A stretch of DNA of 5,835 nucleotides from Campylobacterales bacterium (GTDB taxonomy: Bacteria > Campylobacterota > Campylobacteria > Campylobacterales > Nitratiruptoraceae), in assembly GCA_027068245.1 (NCBI GenBank), contig JAMOUF010000285.1, positions 1-5,835 of the forward strand, given 5' to 3'. Below are positions 1 to 5,675 of the stretch, in pieces. The translations under genes and the position numbers were made by a program. The notes beneath the pieces are model-generated. The model saw only the letters and a list, made by a program, of their open reading frames with translations, searched no databases and was not told the origin of the DNA. The number at the start of each line of letters is the position of its first letter. Within the stretch, counting starts at the first letter, position 1.

Positions 1-351
1 CGCCAGCTTCAGTTTTCTCTCACTCTCTTTGGATTCGCAAAGAGCGATCACCTCAAGCCTTTTGAAAAGGGCTTTGAGGGTTATGGTAAGATAGACGTTT
101 ATCTCCTCGTCCTCAAAGGCACAGAAGACCTTTTTAAAGCCATTATCCAAAATTATATCGCTTATCTGCTCGTCGTCATAGATATCTATTACGAAAAGAT
201 GGCGTATGCCCTCTCTGTCTGCCTTTTTGAGTTTATCCTTATCCGTCTCGGCCACATATACGTCATAACCCTCCTTAAGCAGGTTCAGGCCTATCTGCTC
301 TCCATATCTGCCGTAACCGAACAGAAGTATTTTATCTTTTTTTTCTGGCAT
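1..351 (-). CDS. Stand-alone RCK (TrkA-N/KTN) domain protein, N-terminal part; likely K+ channel or transporter regulatory subunit
   Basis: The first 117 codons of a soluble Rossmann-fold protein are present; the gene continues past the left edge. It starts at ATG 351-349. A beta strand (ILLF, residues 8-11) leads into an intact GxGxxG motif, G12-Y-G-R-Y-G17. The second strand ends in an acidic residue (E35), the usual ribose-hydroxyl contact of NAD/ADP-binding RCK domains. No membrane segment is visible. The visible part ends in ERKLKLA, matching EKKLKLA in the RCK domain of the upstream channel, so the two are probably related. It overlaps the channel gene by 20 bases (332-351) in another frame, and the ribosome site is weak (GGAAAG at 363-368, 11 bases away), which suggests translational coupling. 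RCK proteins form rings that gate K+ channels or Trk/Ktr transporters on binding nucleotide or ions. Regulation of the upstream channel is inferred. Whether an RCK_C or other C-terminal domain follows cannot be seen. Confidence 0.85.
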   Translation of the reverse strand, partial: MPEKKDKILLFGYGRYGEQIGLNLLKEGYDVYVAETDKDKLKKADREGIRHLFVIDIYDDEQISDIILDNGFKKVFCAFEDEEINVYLTITLKALFKRLEVIALCESKESERKLKLA

Positions 352-1927
352 TTTTCAGACTGCTTTCCACTACTTTTGATTTAAAATGGGCTATACTGAT
401 ACTATATCCTATGATAACCAGTATGTCATCGGTTTTTAAGACAAAATCCTCATCCGGATTGAAATAGAACTTCCTTTTTATATTTTTTCGACTCTGGCCC
501 GCTTTAAACACCCTGACAACTCCCAGTAAGATGATTTTGAAACTGTTGAAGTCGATATCTCCGATACGCCTGCCATCCAAAAAGGAGTCTTTTAGCACCT
601 CCACCTGGTCGCACATCGCGTTTCTTTTGGCCGTCAAAATATCGTTCATCGCCTCTATGGCTATGGGCTGCTCTATGATTTTTGCGGCAAACAGCCCGGC
701 GGTCGAGTATGGGGATATAAGATAGTCGGCACCTGCCAGTTTCAGCTTTTTTTCAGAGTTTATATCTATGGTTCTTGAGATCAAAAAGACATCTTTTGAA
801 AAACTTCTGATATTTAGACATATGTAGATATTGTGCATATCGCTGTCAGTCAGCGCCAAAACCGCGGCCACTTTGTCGAAATTTATCTTTTTGAAGGTCT
901 CTTTTTTGCTGGCGTCGGCCCAGATGGCAAGCATTCCGCTGTTTATCGCCTCATCCACCACCTCTTTGTTTAGATCTATTATCAAAAAGTTCTTCTTCTC
1001 CTTTTTCAGCCTCTCAGCAAGCAGCTTTGCCATATGGGTATAACCGCAGATGATATAAAAGCTTTCGAACTTTTTGACTTTACCAAGTATCCTCTCTTTT
1101 CTAACCTCCTCCAGCTTCTCGCTGAAGGCAGAGACTATGATGGAGGTGGCGAAAGATATCAATCCGATACCGGTTAGGATGATTATGATGGTAATTACCC
1201 GCCCCTCTGTGGTAATTGGGGTTATATCGCCGTATCCAACGGTTGAGATGGTTACCAAGGACCAGTAGAAGGCGTCAAACAGTGAGGTTATGTTTTGATT
1301 GGTTCTCTCCTCAAAGACATATAGACTTATTCCGGATATGAAAACTACAAAGACCACCAAAATAAGTAGCGTAAACAACTCCACCTTTTTCGAGGTCAAA
1401 ACCTGCAAAAAATGTGTAATGTTGCTGGAATACCTTATTAGCTTGAAGACTCTAAAGAGCACGAACACCCTTAAAATCCTTATCTCTCTGTAACTTGGAA
1501 GAATCGCCAGAAGGTCGATGATGGCCATAGGCGACAAAATGTATTCGAGTTTGGATTTTATAATCTCTTTGATAACCTTCTTGGTATCGAACTCCCGCTC
1601 CAAAAATACCGAGTTTTCAAACTCCTCTATGATTATTTTGTGTATGTCGTTGTAAACCCAGAGCCTTAGCAGATACTCTATGATGAAAACGCCCGTTACG
1701 AAATAGACGTCATAGTAGTAGAGCCATTTGGATATGGGGGATTTCACCTCTTCGATGATGATGATTACGCTTGATAGAATCAAAAAAATCATAAAAGCGT
1801 CAAAATACTTCTTGTAAGGGTAGTCGTCATTTTCCAGAAGGTTTTTGAAAAACCTCTTTATCTTTTTATATCTTGGAGAGCCCTCCAGAAGGAAGGCGAA
1901 ATCTATAAGAAGCTGGGAGAATTTCAA
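332..1927 (-). CDS. Voltage-gated-type K+ channel, six membrane helices plus C-terminal RCK domain
   Basis: A 531-residue inner-membrane K+ channel subunit, expected to work as a tetramer. Helices: S1 about 42-60; S2 71-92 with acidic E84; S3 131-145 with D138; S4 about 147-166 with R147, R150, R153, R159, K162 and R165 at three-residue spacing; S5 183-205; pore helix and filter TVGYGD at 229-234; S6 243-268. An RCK_N Rossmann domain covers about 289-410 and an RCK_C domain about 437-515. The first nucleotide-binding loop is degenerate: CGYTHMA (294-300) in place of GxGxxG, although D318 at the end of the second strand is kept. The S2-S3 loop is long (about 93-128). The start is TTG (1927-1925), sharing TTGA with the gatB stop, with AAAGAG six bases upstream; the next in-frame ATG is codon 46, inside S1, so it would cut the first helix. 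The tail is basic and overlaps the downstream RCK gene. K+ selectivity is secure; voltage dependence, ligand and current direction are inferred. Confidence 0.95.
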   Translation of the reverse strand: MKFSQLLIDFAFLLEGSPRYKKIKRFFKNLLENDDYPYKKYFDAFMIFLILSSVIIIIEEVKSPISKWLYYYDVYFVTGVFIIEYLLRLWVYNDIHKIIIEEFENSVFLEREFDTKKVIKEIIKSKLEYILSPMAIIDLLAILPSYREIRILRVFVLFRVFKLIRYSSNITHFLQVLTSKKVELFTLLILVVFVVFISGISLYVFEERTNQNITSLFDAFYWSLVTISTVGYGDITPITTEGRVITIIIILTGIGLISFATSIIVSAFSEKLEEVRKERILGKVKKFESFYIICGYTHMAKLLAERLKKEKKNFLIIDLNKEVVDEAINSGMLAIWADASKKETFKKINFDKVAAVLALTDSDMHNIYICLNIRSFSKDVFLISRTIDINSEKKLKLAGADYLISPYSTAGLFAAKIIEQPIAIEAMNDILTAKRNAMCDQVEVLKDSFLDGRRIGDIDFNSFKIILLGVVRVFKAGQSRKNIKRKFYFNPDEDFVLKTDDILVIIGYSISIAHFKSKVVESSLKNARKKR

Positions 1928-3354
1928 GCCAGTCTCTTTCTTAAGAGCTCGTTTACCACTTTGGGGTCGGCCTTGCCTTTGCTGGCTTTCATAACCTGGC
2001 CCACGAAAAACCCGAAAAGCTTATCTTTGCCGCTTCTATACTGCTCCACCTTGTCGGCGTTGGCGGCCAACACTTCATCTATGATAGCCTCTATGGCCGA
2101 TGTGTCGGTTATCTGTTTTAGGCCCAGTTTCTCTATGGCCTCGTCCACGTCGCCGCCATTTTTCACCAGGTAGTCCAGAACCTCCTTGGCCGCTTTGTTG
2201 CTGATGGTTTTATCTTCTATTCTTTTTACTAGCTTTGCCAGCGTTTTACTGTCTATCGGGCTTTTCGTTATATCAACCCCAAGCTCGTTCAGTCTTGCCG
2301 CAAGCTCCACCGTCAACCAGCTTACCGCGTTTTTGGCGCCAATACCCTCCTCCATCATCTCCTCGAAAAACTTCGCCGTCTCTTTTGAAGAGGCTATCAG
2401 CGCGGCCTCGTAGGGTTTTATACCATACTCTTTTATAAAACGCTCCTCTTTCTCATCCGGAAGCTCCGGGATGTTTTTGGTCTCTTCAAAAAACTCATCA
2501 GGAATTATAAGCGGCGGCAGGTCCGGGTCTGGAAAATATCTGTAATCGGCACTCTCCTCTTTGCCCCTCATACTTTTTGTAACTCCCCTTTGGGTATCGA
2601 AGAGCCTGGTCTCCTGAACCACCTCACTATCGTATATCCCATCTTCCCAGGCCTCTATGTGACGCTCTATCTCATACTCTATCGCCTTTTGTATAAACCT
2701 GAAGGAGTTGAGGTTCTTTATCTCCACTCTCGTATAAAGCTTTTCGTCCCCTTTTGGCCTGATGGAGACGTTCGCGTCGCATCTAAAAGAGCCTTCTTGC
2801 ATATTGGCGTCACTTATATCTAAATACCTCACGATAGAGTGGAGCTTTTTTAGATACTCCACCGCCTCTTCGCTGCTTCTTATATCAGGCTCACTGACAA
2901 TCTCCAACAGCGGCGTCCCGGCTCTGTTAAGGTCGACTTTGCTTATCTCGCCCTCGTGGATGTTCTTGCCCGCATCCTCCTCCAGGTGGGCTCTGGTTAT
3001 GCCTATCTCTCTCTTGCTTCCATCCTCTTTGTCCACATACAAAACCCCGTTTTCCACGATAGGGATGTCAAACTGGCTTATCTGATACCCTTTTGGCAAA
3101 TCCGGATAGAAGTAGTTTTTTCTATTGAATATGGACTTTTTGTTTATGGTGGCGTCCACGGCCCATCCAAACATCATCGCCTTTTTCACCGCCTCTTTGT
3201 TTATAACGGGCAGCGCCCCCGGAAGACCCAGACATACCGGACAGGTGTTTTTGTTCTGGCGTTCTGCGAAACTCGTTGGACAGCTGCAGAACATTTTCGA
3301 TTTGGTATTTAGCTGAACGTGGACCTCCAGTCCGATGACTACTTCAAACTCCAT
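1924..3354 (-). CDS. gatB: Aspartyl/glutamyl-tRNA(Asn/Gln) amidotransferase subunit B (GatB)
   Basis: A full-length 476-residue GatB, the usual size. With GatA and GatC it converts Glu-tRNA(Gln) and often Asp-tRNA(Asn) into the amidated forms. GatB binds the tRNA and activates the acyl group with ATP, while GatA supplies ammonia. The N-terminal cradle domain starts IGLEVHVQL with E10 and H12, which match active-site metal ligands known in the family. C23, C25, C38 and C41 form a CxC...CxxC set that probably binds metal. The family signature [18 protein letters not shown] is at 140-157, and YFPDPDLPP is at 273-281. The C-terminal helical and YqeY-like tail, from about residue 330, ends in [13 protein letters not shown] near 452-464. 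The start ATG has AAAGGG five bases upstream (3360-3365). gatA and gatC are not in the window; the GatCAB genes are often dispersed. The gene leads the gatB-channel-RCK group, with no obvious functional link to the channel. Confidence 0.98.
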   Translation of the reverse strand: MEFEVVIGLEVHVQLNTKSKMFCSCPTSFAERQNKNTCPVCLGLPGALPVINKEAVKKAMMFGWAVDATINKKSIFNRKNYFYPDLPKGYQISQFDIPIVENGVLYVDKEDGSKREIGITRAHLEEDAGKNIHEGEISKVDLNRAGTPLLEIVSEPDIRSSEEAVEYLKKLHSIVRYLDISDANMQEGSFRCDANVSIRPKGDEKLYTRVEIKNLNSFRFIQKAIEYEIERHIEAWEDGIYDSEVVQETRLFDTQRGVTKSMRGKEESADYRYFPDPDLPPLIIPDEFFEETKNIPELPDEKEERFIKEYGIKPYEAALIASSKETAKFFEEMMEEGIGAKNAVSWLTVELAARLNELGVDITKSPIDSKTLAKLVKRIEDKTISNKAAKEVLDYLVKNGGDVDEAIEKLGLKQITDTSAIEAIIDEVLAANADKVEQYRSGKDKLFGFFVGQVMKASKGKADPKVVNELLRKRLA

Positions 3355-3378
3355 AAAAACCCTTTAAATTTTTTTACC

Positions 3379-3386
3379 ATTTTATA
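3379..3386 (-). promoter_or_regulatory. Possible -10 element for the gatB-channel-RCK group
   Basis: In the 52-base gap before gatB the minus strand reads TATAAAAT, close to a sigma-70-type TATAAT box. It lies 24 bases before the gatB start codon, which would leave a short leader carrying the AAAGGG ribosome site. There is no clear -35 box; Campylobacterota sigma-70 promoters often lack one. The gap is almost all A/T, so chance matches are likely. Confidence 0.4.
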
Positions 3387-3399
3387 AAAATTTTTATAA
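3382..3399. repeat. Perfect 18-bp A/T palindrome between the thiE/tenI-like gene and gatB
   Basis: The sequence TTATAAAAATTTTTATAA is identical on both strands, with its centre between 3390 and 3391. It overlaps the possible -10 box at 3379-3386. It could be a regulator-binding dyad or only a by-product of A/T richness. It contains no G or C, so it is unlikely to form a strong RNA terminator hairpin. Confidence 0.6.
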
Positions 3400-3406
3400 G
3401 AAGTAG

Positions 3407-3943
3407 CTAAACGAAATAGCGTATCGATGCAAAACCGGCCGCCCTTTTTATTTTTACCCGGTTTATCTGCCTCTTTTTGACTATCCCTCCAAGAGCGATG
3501 ATGTTTTTCTGTTTTTTTACAGCTCCTCTCAAAGCCCCAAGGCCTTTTGGAGCCGGTTTGCCAGGAGATTTGAAAATCGGGCTGTATGTCACCATATCGG
3601 CTTTAGCAGCTCGTTTAAGCTCTTTTGGGCTATGGGTGCTGGCTACTACGAACAGCCCCATCCTTTTGGCCCTTTTTATCAGATGAAGCTGTTTTGAAGT
3701 CAGATGGACGCCGAACAGACCAAATCTTCTGGCAAGCCTGATATCGGAGTTTACCAAAAGGTGATGGTGGGTTTTGGCGGCTCTTTTGAGGATTTTTTTA
3801 AGTTTTGGATTCTCTTTGTCCCGGATGCATACCATATCCACAGAGTGTCTCAATATCGATTTTTTAAGGCGTTTTATAAATTTTGTGGGAGTTGTTCCAT
3901 AATGGAGCGGGTCGGATATGAGATAGGATATAAATCTACTCAT
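3407..3943 (-). CDS. ThiE/TenI-family TIM-barrel protein (thiamine phosphate synthase-like, probably not a classical ThiE)
   Basis: A 178-residue, very Lys/Arg-rich protein, shorter than typical ThiE or TenI (about 200-220). The family pattern is clear: YLISD at 7-11, IRDK at 40-43, LLVNS at 62-66, GVHL at 78-81, STHS at 102-105, SPIF with a following K129 at 121-129, and ALGGI at 150-154. ThiE joins the pyrimidine and thiazole phosphates to make thiamine phosphate; TenI is a thiazole tautomerase of the same fold. Aligning by eye against Bacillus ThiE from memory, R41 and K43 are kept, but the Mg-binding aspartates appear replaced by S66 and Q85, and the first pyrimidine-contact Gln by C39. 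TenI also lacks those aspartates and has a His where H104 sits, so a TenI-like or altered role is plausible. The ATG start overlaps the upstream gene by eight bases (ATGAGTAG), with AAGG five to six bases upstream. No other thiamine gene is nearby. Confidence 0.8.
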   Translation of the reverse strand: MSRFISYLISDPLHYGTTPTKFIKRLKKSILRHSVDMVCIRDKENPKLKKILKRAAKTHHHLLVNSDIRLARRFGLFGVHLTSKQLHLIKRAKRMGLFVVASTHSPKELKRAAKADMVTYSPIFKSPGKPAPKGLGALRGAVKKQKNIIALGGIVKKRQINRVKIKRAAGFASIRYFV

Positions 3944-4193
3944 GAAGCCTTTTTTCTATTCTTTCCAAAATGGCAGTCTGCCTCTTCATCTCCTCATATT
4001 TTAAAATCTGAATGTTCGCCATCTCCACGATGATAATCAAAATAAGCCAAAATACAGTTAAGAAGAGAGCTACCGAAGCGGCCAAGACAAGATCATCAAA
4101 GTTTAAAAAAGCGTAAGCGATACTAAGTCCCAAAAGCGTCCAAAGGACGCCAAGGACGAAGCTGATGGAATTTTTAAGGAGTTTAAAACCCAA
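3936..4193 (-). CDS. Small two-helix membrane protein of unknown function, co-transcribed with atpB
   Basis: An 85-codon gene directly after atpB. Predicted membrane helices lie at about 10-30 and 35-56, followed by a charged helical tail at 58-85 with hydrophobic residues at near-heptad spacing (I61, I64, M69, I75, I79, L83), perhaps a short coiled coil. I do not recognise a named family. A small membrane protein next to atpB occurs in Campylobacter as I recall, which supports a real, conserved gene. Placement and topology suggest a role near the Fo sector, loosely like AtpI/AtpZ assembly factors, but sequence similarity to those is not evident. The start is TTG (4193-4191), the codon immediately after the atpB TAG and in the same frame; GAAGAGG lies eight bases upstream inside atpB, and the first in-frame ATG is codon 58, after both helices. 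The stop overlaps the next gene by eight bases, so the three genes are probably translated together. Confidence 0.8.
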   Translation of the reverse strand: MGFKLLKNSISFVLGVLWTLLGLSIAYAFLNFDDLVLAASVALFLTVFWLILIIIVEMANIQILKYEEMKRQTAILERIEKRLHE

Positions 4194-4874
4194 CTACAGC
4201 GCCTCTTCGTGAAGCAAAACGGCGCCGGCCAGATAGACGTAAGTCAAAATCATAAATATAAAGGTCTGCAAAAAGGCACTGAAAAGCAGCAGCGCGTATC
4301 CGGGAAGGGGAATAATCCACGGTGCCAGCATCAAAAGCACCCATAAAAAGAGGTCGTCACCCTTGATGTTACCAAAAAGCCTGAAAGAGAGCGAGATGAT
4401 TCTGGATATGTGTGAAACCACCTCTATAGGGAACATAAGCGGCGACAGTGCCTTGACGGGTCCCGCAAAATGGGCGATATACTCTTTTAATCCATTTTTT
4501 CTGATACCTTCAAAATTATAAAATATAAAGACTATCAAAGCCAGTGCGAGGGTGAAGTTGATGTTTCCCGAAGGCGATTCAAACCCGGGAATAATTCCTA
4601 TAATGTTCGCAACGAATATAAAAAGGCCAAGCGTAGCGATAAGTGGGAGGTATTTTTTCGCGTAACTCTCACCAATAACATCTCTACCCATGGCTATAAC
4701 GCCCTCCAAATAGGCCTCCATAACGTTTTGAAGTCCCTGGGGAACAATTCTAAGCTGTTTGGTGGCAAGTTTCGCTATGACTAAAACGATAATAGCCGCC
4801 AGCAACATATGGCTGATGAACACGAAAGTGTGGTTATGGCTCAGCGTGCCTAAAAAAGTGAAAATCCCTTCCAT
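4194..4874 (-). CDS. atpB: F1Fo ATP synthase subunit a (AtpB)
   Basis: A full-length 226-residue inner-membrane protein that forms the proton (or ion) half-channels of the Fo motor against the c-ring. The core signature SLSFRLFGN is at 161-169: R165 is the essential arginine matching E. coli aR210. D174 takes the position of aE219, Q203 in [15 protein letters not shown] matches aQ252, and the aH245 position appears to be L196. Several hydrophobic helices are visible (about 17-37, 75-97, 105-120, 147-168, 176-197, 200-221). The start ATG has a strong AGGAG five bases upstream (4880-4884). As usual in Campylobacterota, atpB is apart from the other ATP synthase genes, none of which is in the window. 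It appears to lead its own transcript, with a -10 box and paired repeats in the 72-base gap upstream. There is no Na+-specific signature that I can support, so H+ is the default coupling ion. Confidence 0.98.
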   Translation of the reverse strand: MEGIFTFLGTLSHNHTFVFISHMLLAAIIVLVIAKLATKQLRIVPQGLQNVMEAYLEGVIAMGRDVIGESYAKKYLPLIATLGLFIFVANIIGIIPGFESPSGNINFTLALALIVFIFYNFEGIRKNGLKEYIAHFAGPVKALSPLMFPIEVVSHISRIISLSFRLFGNIKGDDLFLWVLLMLAPWIIPLPGYALLLFSAFLQTFIFMILTYVYLAGAVLLHEEAL

Positions 4875-4896
4875 ATACTCTCCTGCAATTTTTTGC

Positions 4897-4930
4897 TAAT
4901 TATACTTAGTTTTAGATTAAGTTATACTTA
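4897..4930. repeat. Paired dyad/direct repeats over the atpB promoter
   Basis: The nine-base word TTATACTTA occurs at 4900-4908 and 4922-4930, exactly 22 bases apart (about two helical turns). With flanks, the distal copy is TAAGTTATACTTA, a TAAGT/ACTTA dyad with a three-base centre; the proximal copy is TAATTATACTTA, with CTAA/TTAG arms. The proximal copy covers the TATAAT -10 box. This fits either a two-site operator or duplicated -10 elements. Confidence 0.55.
4899..4904 (-). promoter_or_regulatory. Likely -10 box of the atpB promoter
   Basis: The minus strand reads TATAAT, a perfect sigma-70-type -10, 24 bases before the atpB start codon. A start of transcription about seven bases on would leave a leader of roughly 15-20 bases holding the AGGAG ribosome site. 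No -35 consensus is visible at the normal spacing, which is common in this phylum. A second near-match, TATAAC, lies 22 bases further upstream within the paired repeat. Confidence 0.6.
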
Positions 4931-4946
4931 CTTCTACCCTAAAACT

Positions 4947-5675
4947 TCATATCTTTTTCTGCTGTCCCAGCCTGTAAATGGCAAAATCGTACTTTACCGG
5001 GTCTTTGAGGTCGAACTCTTTGAGTTTTTGCGTAAGCAGCACCGCAGCGTAGAGGTCATACCTCTTTCTATCCAAAAGCCCCAGTTTACGGCTTACGTTG
5101 AAGGTGTGAGTATCCAAAGGAACTATCAAATCGGCCCTGTCGACTCCCTGCCAAAGCCCCATATCCAGGCTGTCTTTTCTAACCATCCACCTAAAAAACA
5201 TATTCCATCGTTTATATGGCGACTCCCCTTTTAGTCTCAATGTAGGCTCCTTGCCTATCAAAAAGTCGTATCCGGCAGAGCTGTATGGATTTACCTCTCT
5301 AAACCTTTTTATCAGGGCTTTCAGCCCCTCCAAAACGCTCTTTTGTTTTCTGTATCCGGATAGGAAAATCTCCTCCAAAGAGCCGGCCCGCTTTATGGTG
5401 ATAAAAAGGTTTGCAACATCCAGAGGTTTTTGAAACCGGTAGTAGTTTTTTACGCTCTTTAAAATCTTCTCCTCATCCAATAAGAGCAAAGAAAAGTCGA
5501 GGCCCTCTAAAAACTTCACTATCTGGCCCGCGTTACCGTAGGCAAAGAGCGCGCAGATAAGTGCGATTTTTTCATCCTCAAATCTTTTCGCCACCAAAAG
5601 CGGGTCCGGGTTTTCATAGGAGAGCTCACCTTTTTTGTTTCTAAACTCCGCCTCTTTTTCCAAAAGTTCCCTCAA
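4947..5675 (-). CDS. DUF2400/TIGR02757 family protein, possible DNA-glycosylase-fold protein
   Basis: A 242-residue protein of a widespread but uncharacterised family, about the usual length. Family blocks are clear: PDPLLVAKRF (23-32), LICALFAYGNA (39-49), NPYSSAGYDFLIG (129-141), KRWNMFFRWMVRKD (155-168), DMGLW (171-175), LIVPLDTHTFNVSRKLGLL (183-201) and DPVKYDFAIYRLG (225-237). The LDTHTFNVSRKLGL segment resembles the VDTH-x-x-R-V segment around the catalytic Asp of endonuclease III-type HhH-GPD glycosylases, which would make D188 the equivalent residue. The preceding helix-hairpin-helix is not recognisable, and no membrane segment is seen, so it is probably cytosolic. The TTG start (5675-5673) overlaps the lptB stop as TTGA, with GAGGG nine bases upstream. 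A second in-frame TTG at 5663-5661 also has GAGGG, five bases upstream, and would shorten the protein by four residues. It is coupled to lptB, though a shared role is not evident. Function unknown. Confidence 0.9.
   Translation of the reverse strand: MRELLEKEAEFRNKKGELSYENPDPLLVAKRFEDEKIALICALFAYGNAGQIVKFLEGLDFSLLLLDEEKILKSVKNYYRFQKPLDVANLFITIKRAGSLEEIFLSGYRKQKSVLEGLKALIKRFREVNPYSSAGYDFLIGKEPTLRLKGESPYKRWNMFFRWMVRKDSLDMGLWQGVDRADLIVPLDTHTFNVSRKLGLLDRKRYDLYAAVLLTQKLKEFDLKDPVKYDFAIYRLGQQKKI

Noticed and set aside
1103..1112. Strong internal Shine-Dalgarno-like sequence GGAGGAGGTT on the minus strand at the S6-RCK junction of the channel, suggesting a separately made RCK domain as in MthK
   Set aside because: It simply encodes Glu-Glu-Val, and the same happens in lptB (Glu-Glu-Val there too). 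No in-frame ATG, GTG or TTG follows at a usable distance.
332..1927. Treating the channel and the following RCK gene as one gene split by a frameshift
   Set aside because: The channel already has a complete RCK_N plus RCK_C and a natural basic tail, and the second frame has its own ATG followed by a normal domain start. A 20-base overlap between two genes explains this better, though a broken tandem-RCK fusion in an ancestor cannot be excluded.
2956..3312. Plus-strand open frame of about 118 codons opposite gatB, and similar ones opposite other genes (for example 4893-5234)
   Set aside because: They lie antisense to well-supported conserved genes, show no recognisable motif and have low-complexity composition expected of the reverse strand of Lys/Glu/Leu-rich genes.
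3339..3380. Thirteen-codon open frame ([13 protein letters not shown]) overlapping the gatB start, a possible leader peptide
   Set aside because: It has no ribosome-binding site, probably begins at or before the transcription start, and its composition reflects the A/T-rich leader.
4908..4946. Inverted repeat with arms at 4908-4915 and 4939-4946 (AGTTTTAG/CTAAAACT) after the DUF2400 gene, considered as a terminator
   Set aside because: The stem is only eight mostly A/T pairs with a 23-base loop and no U tract after it on the minus strand, so it would be unstable as a terminator.
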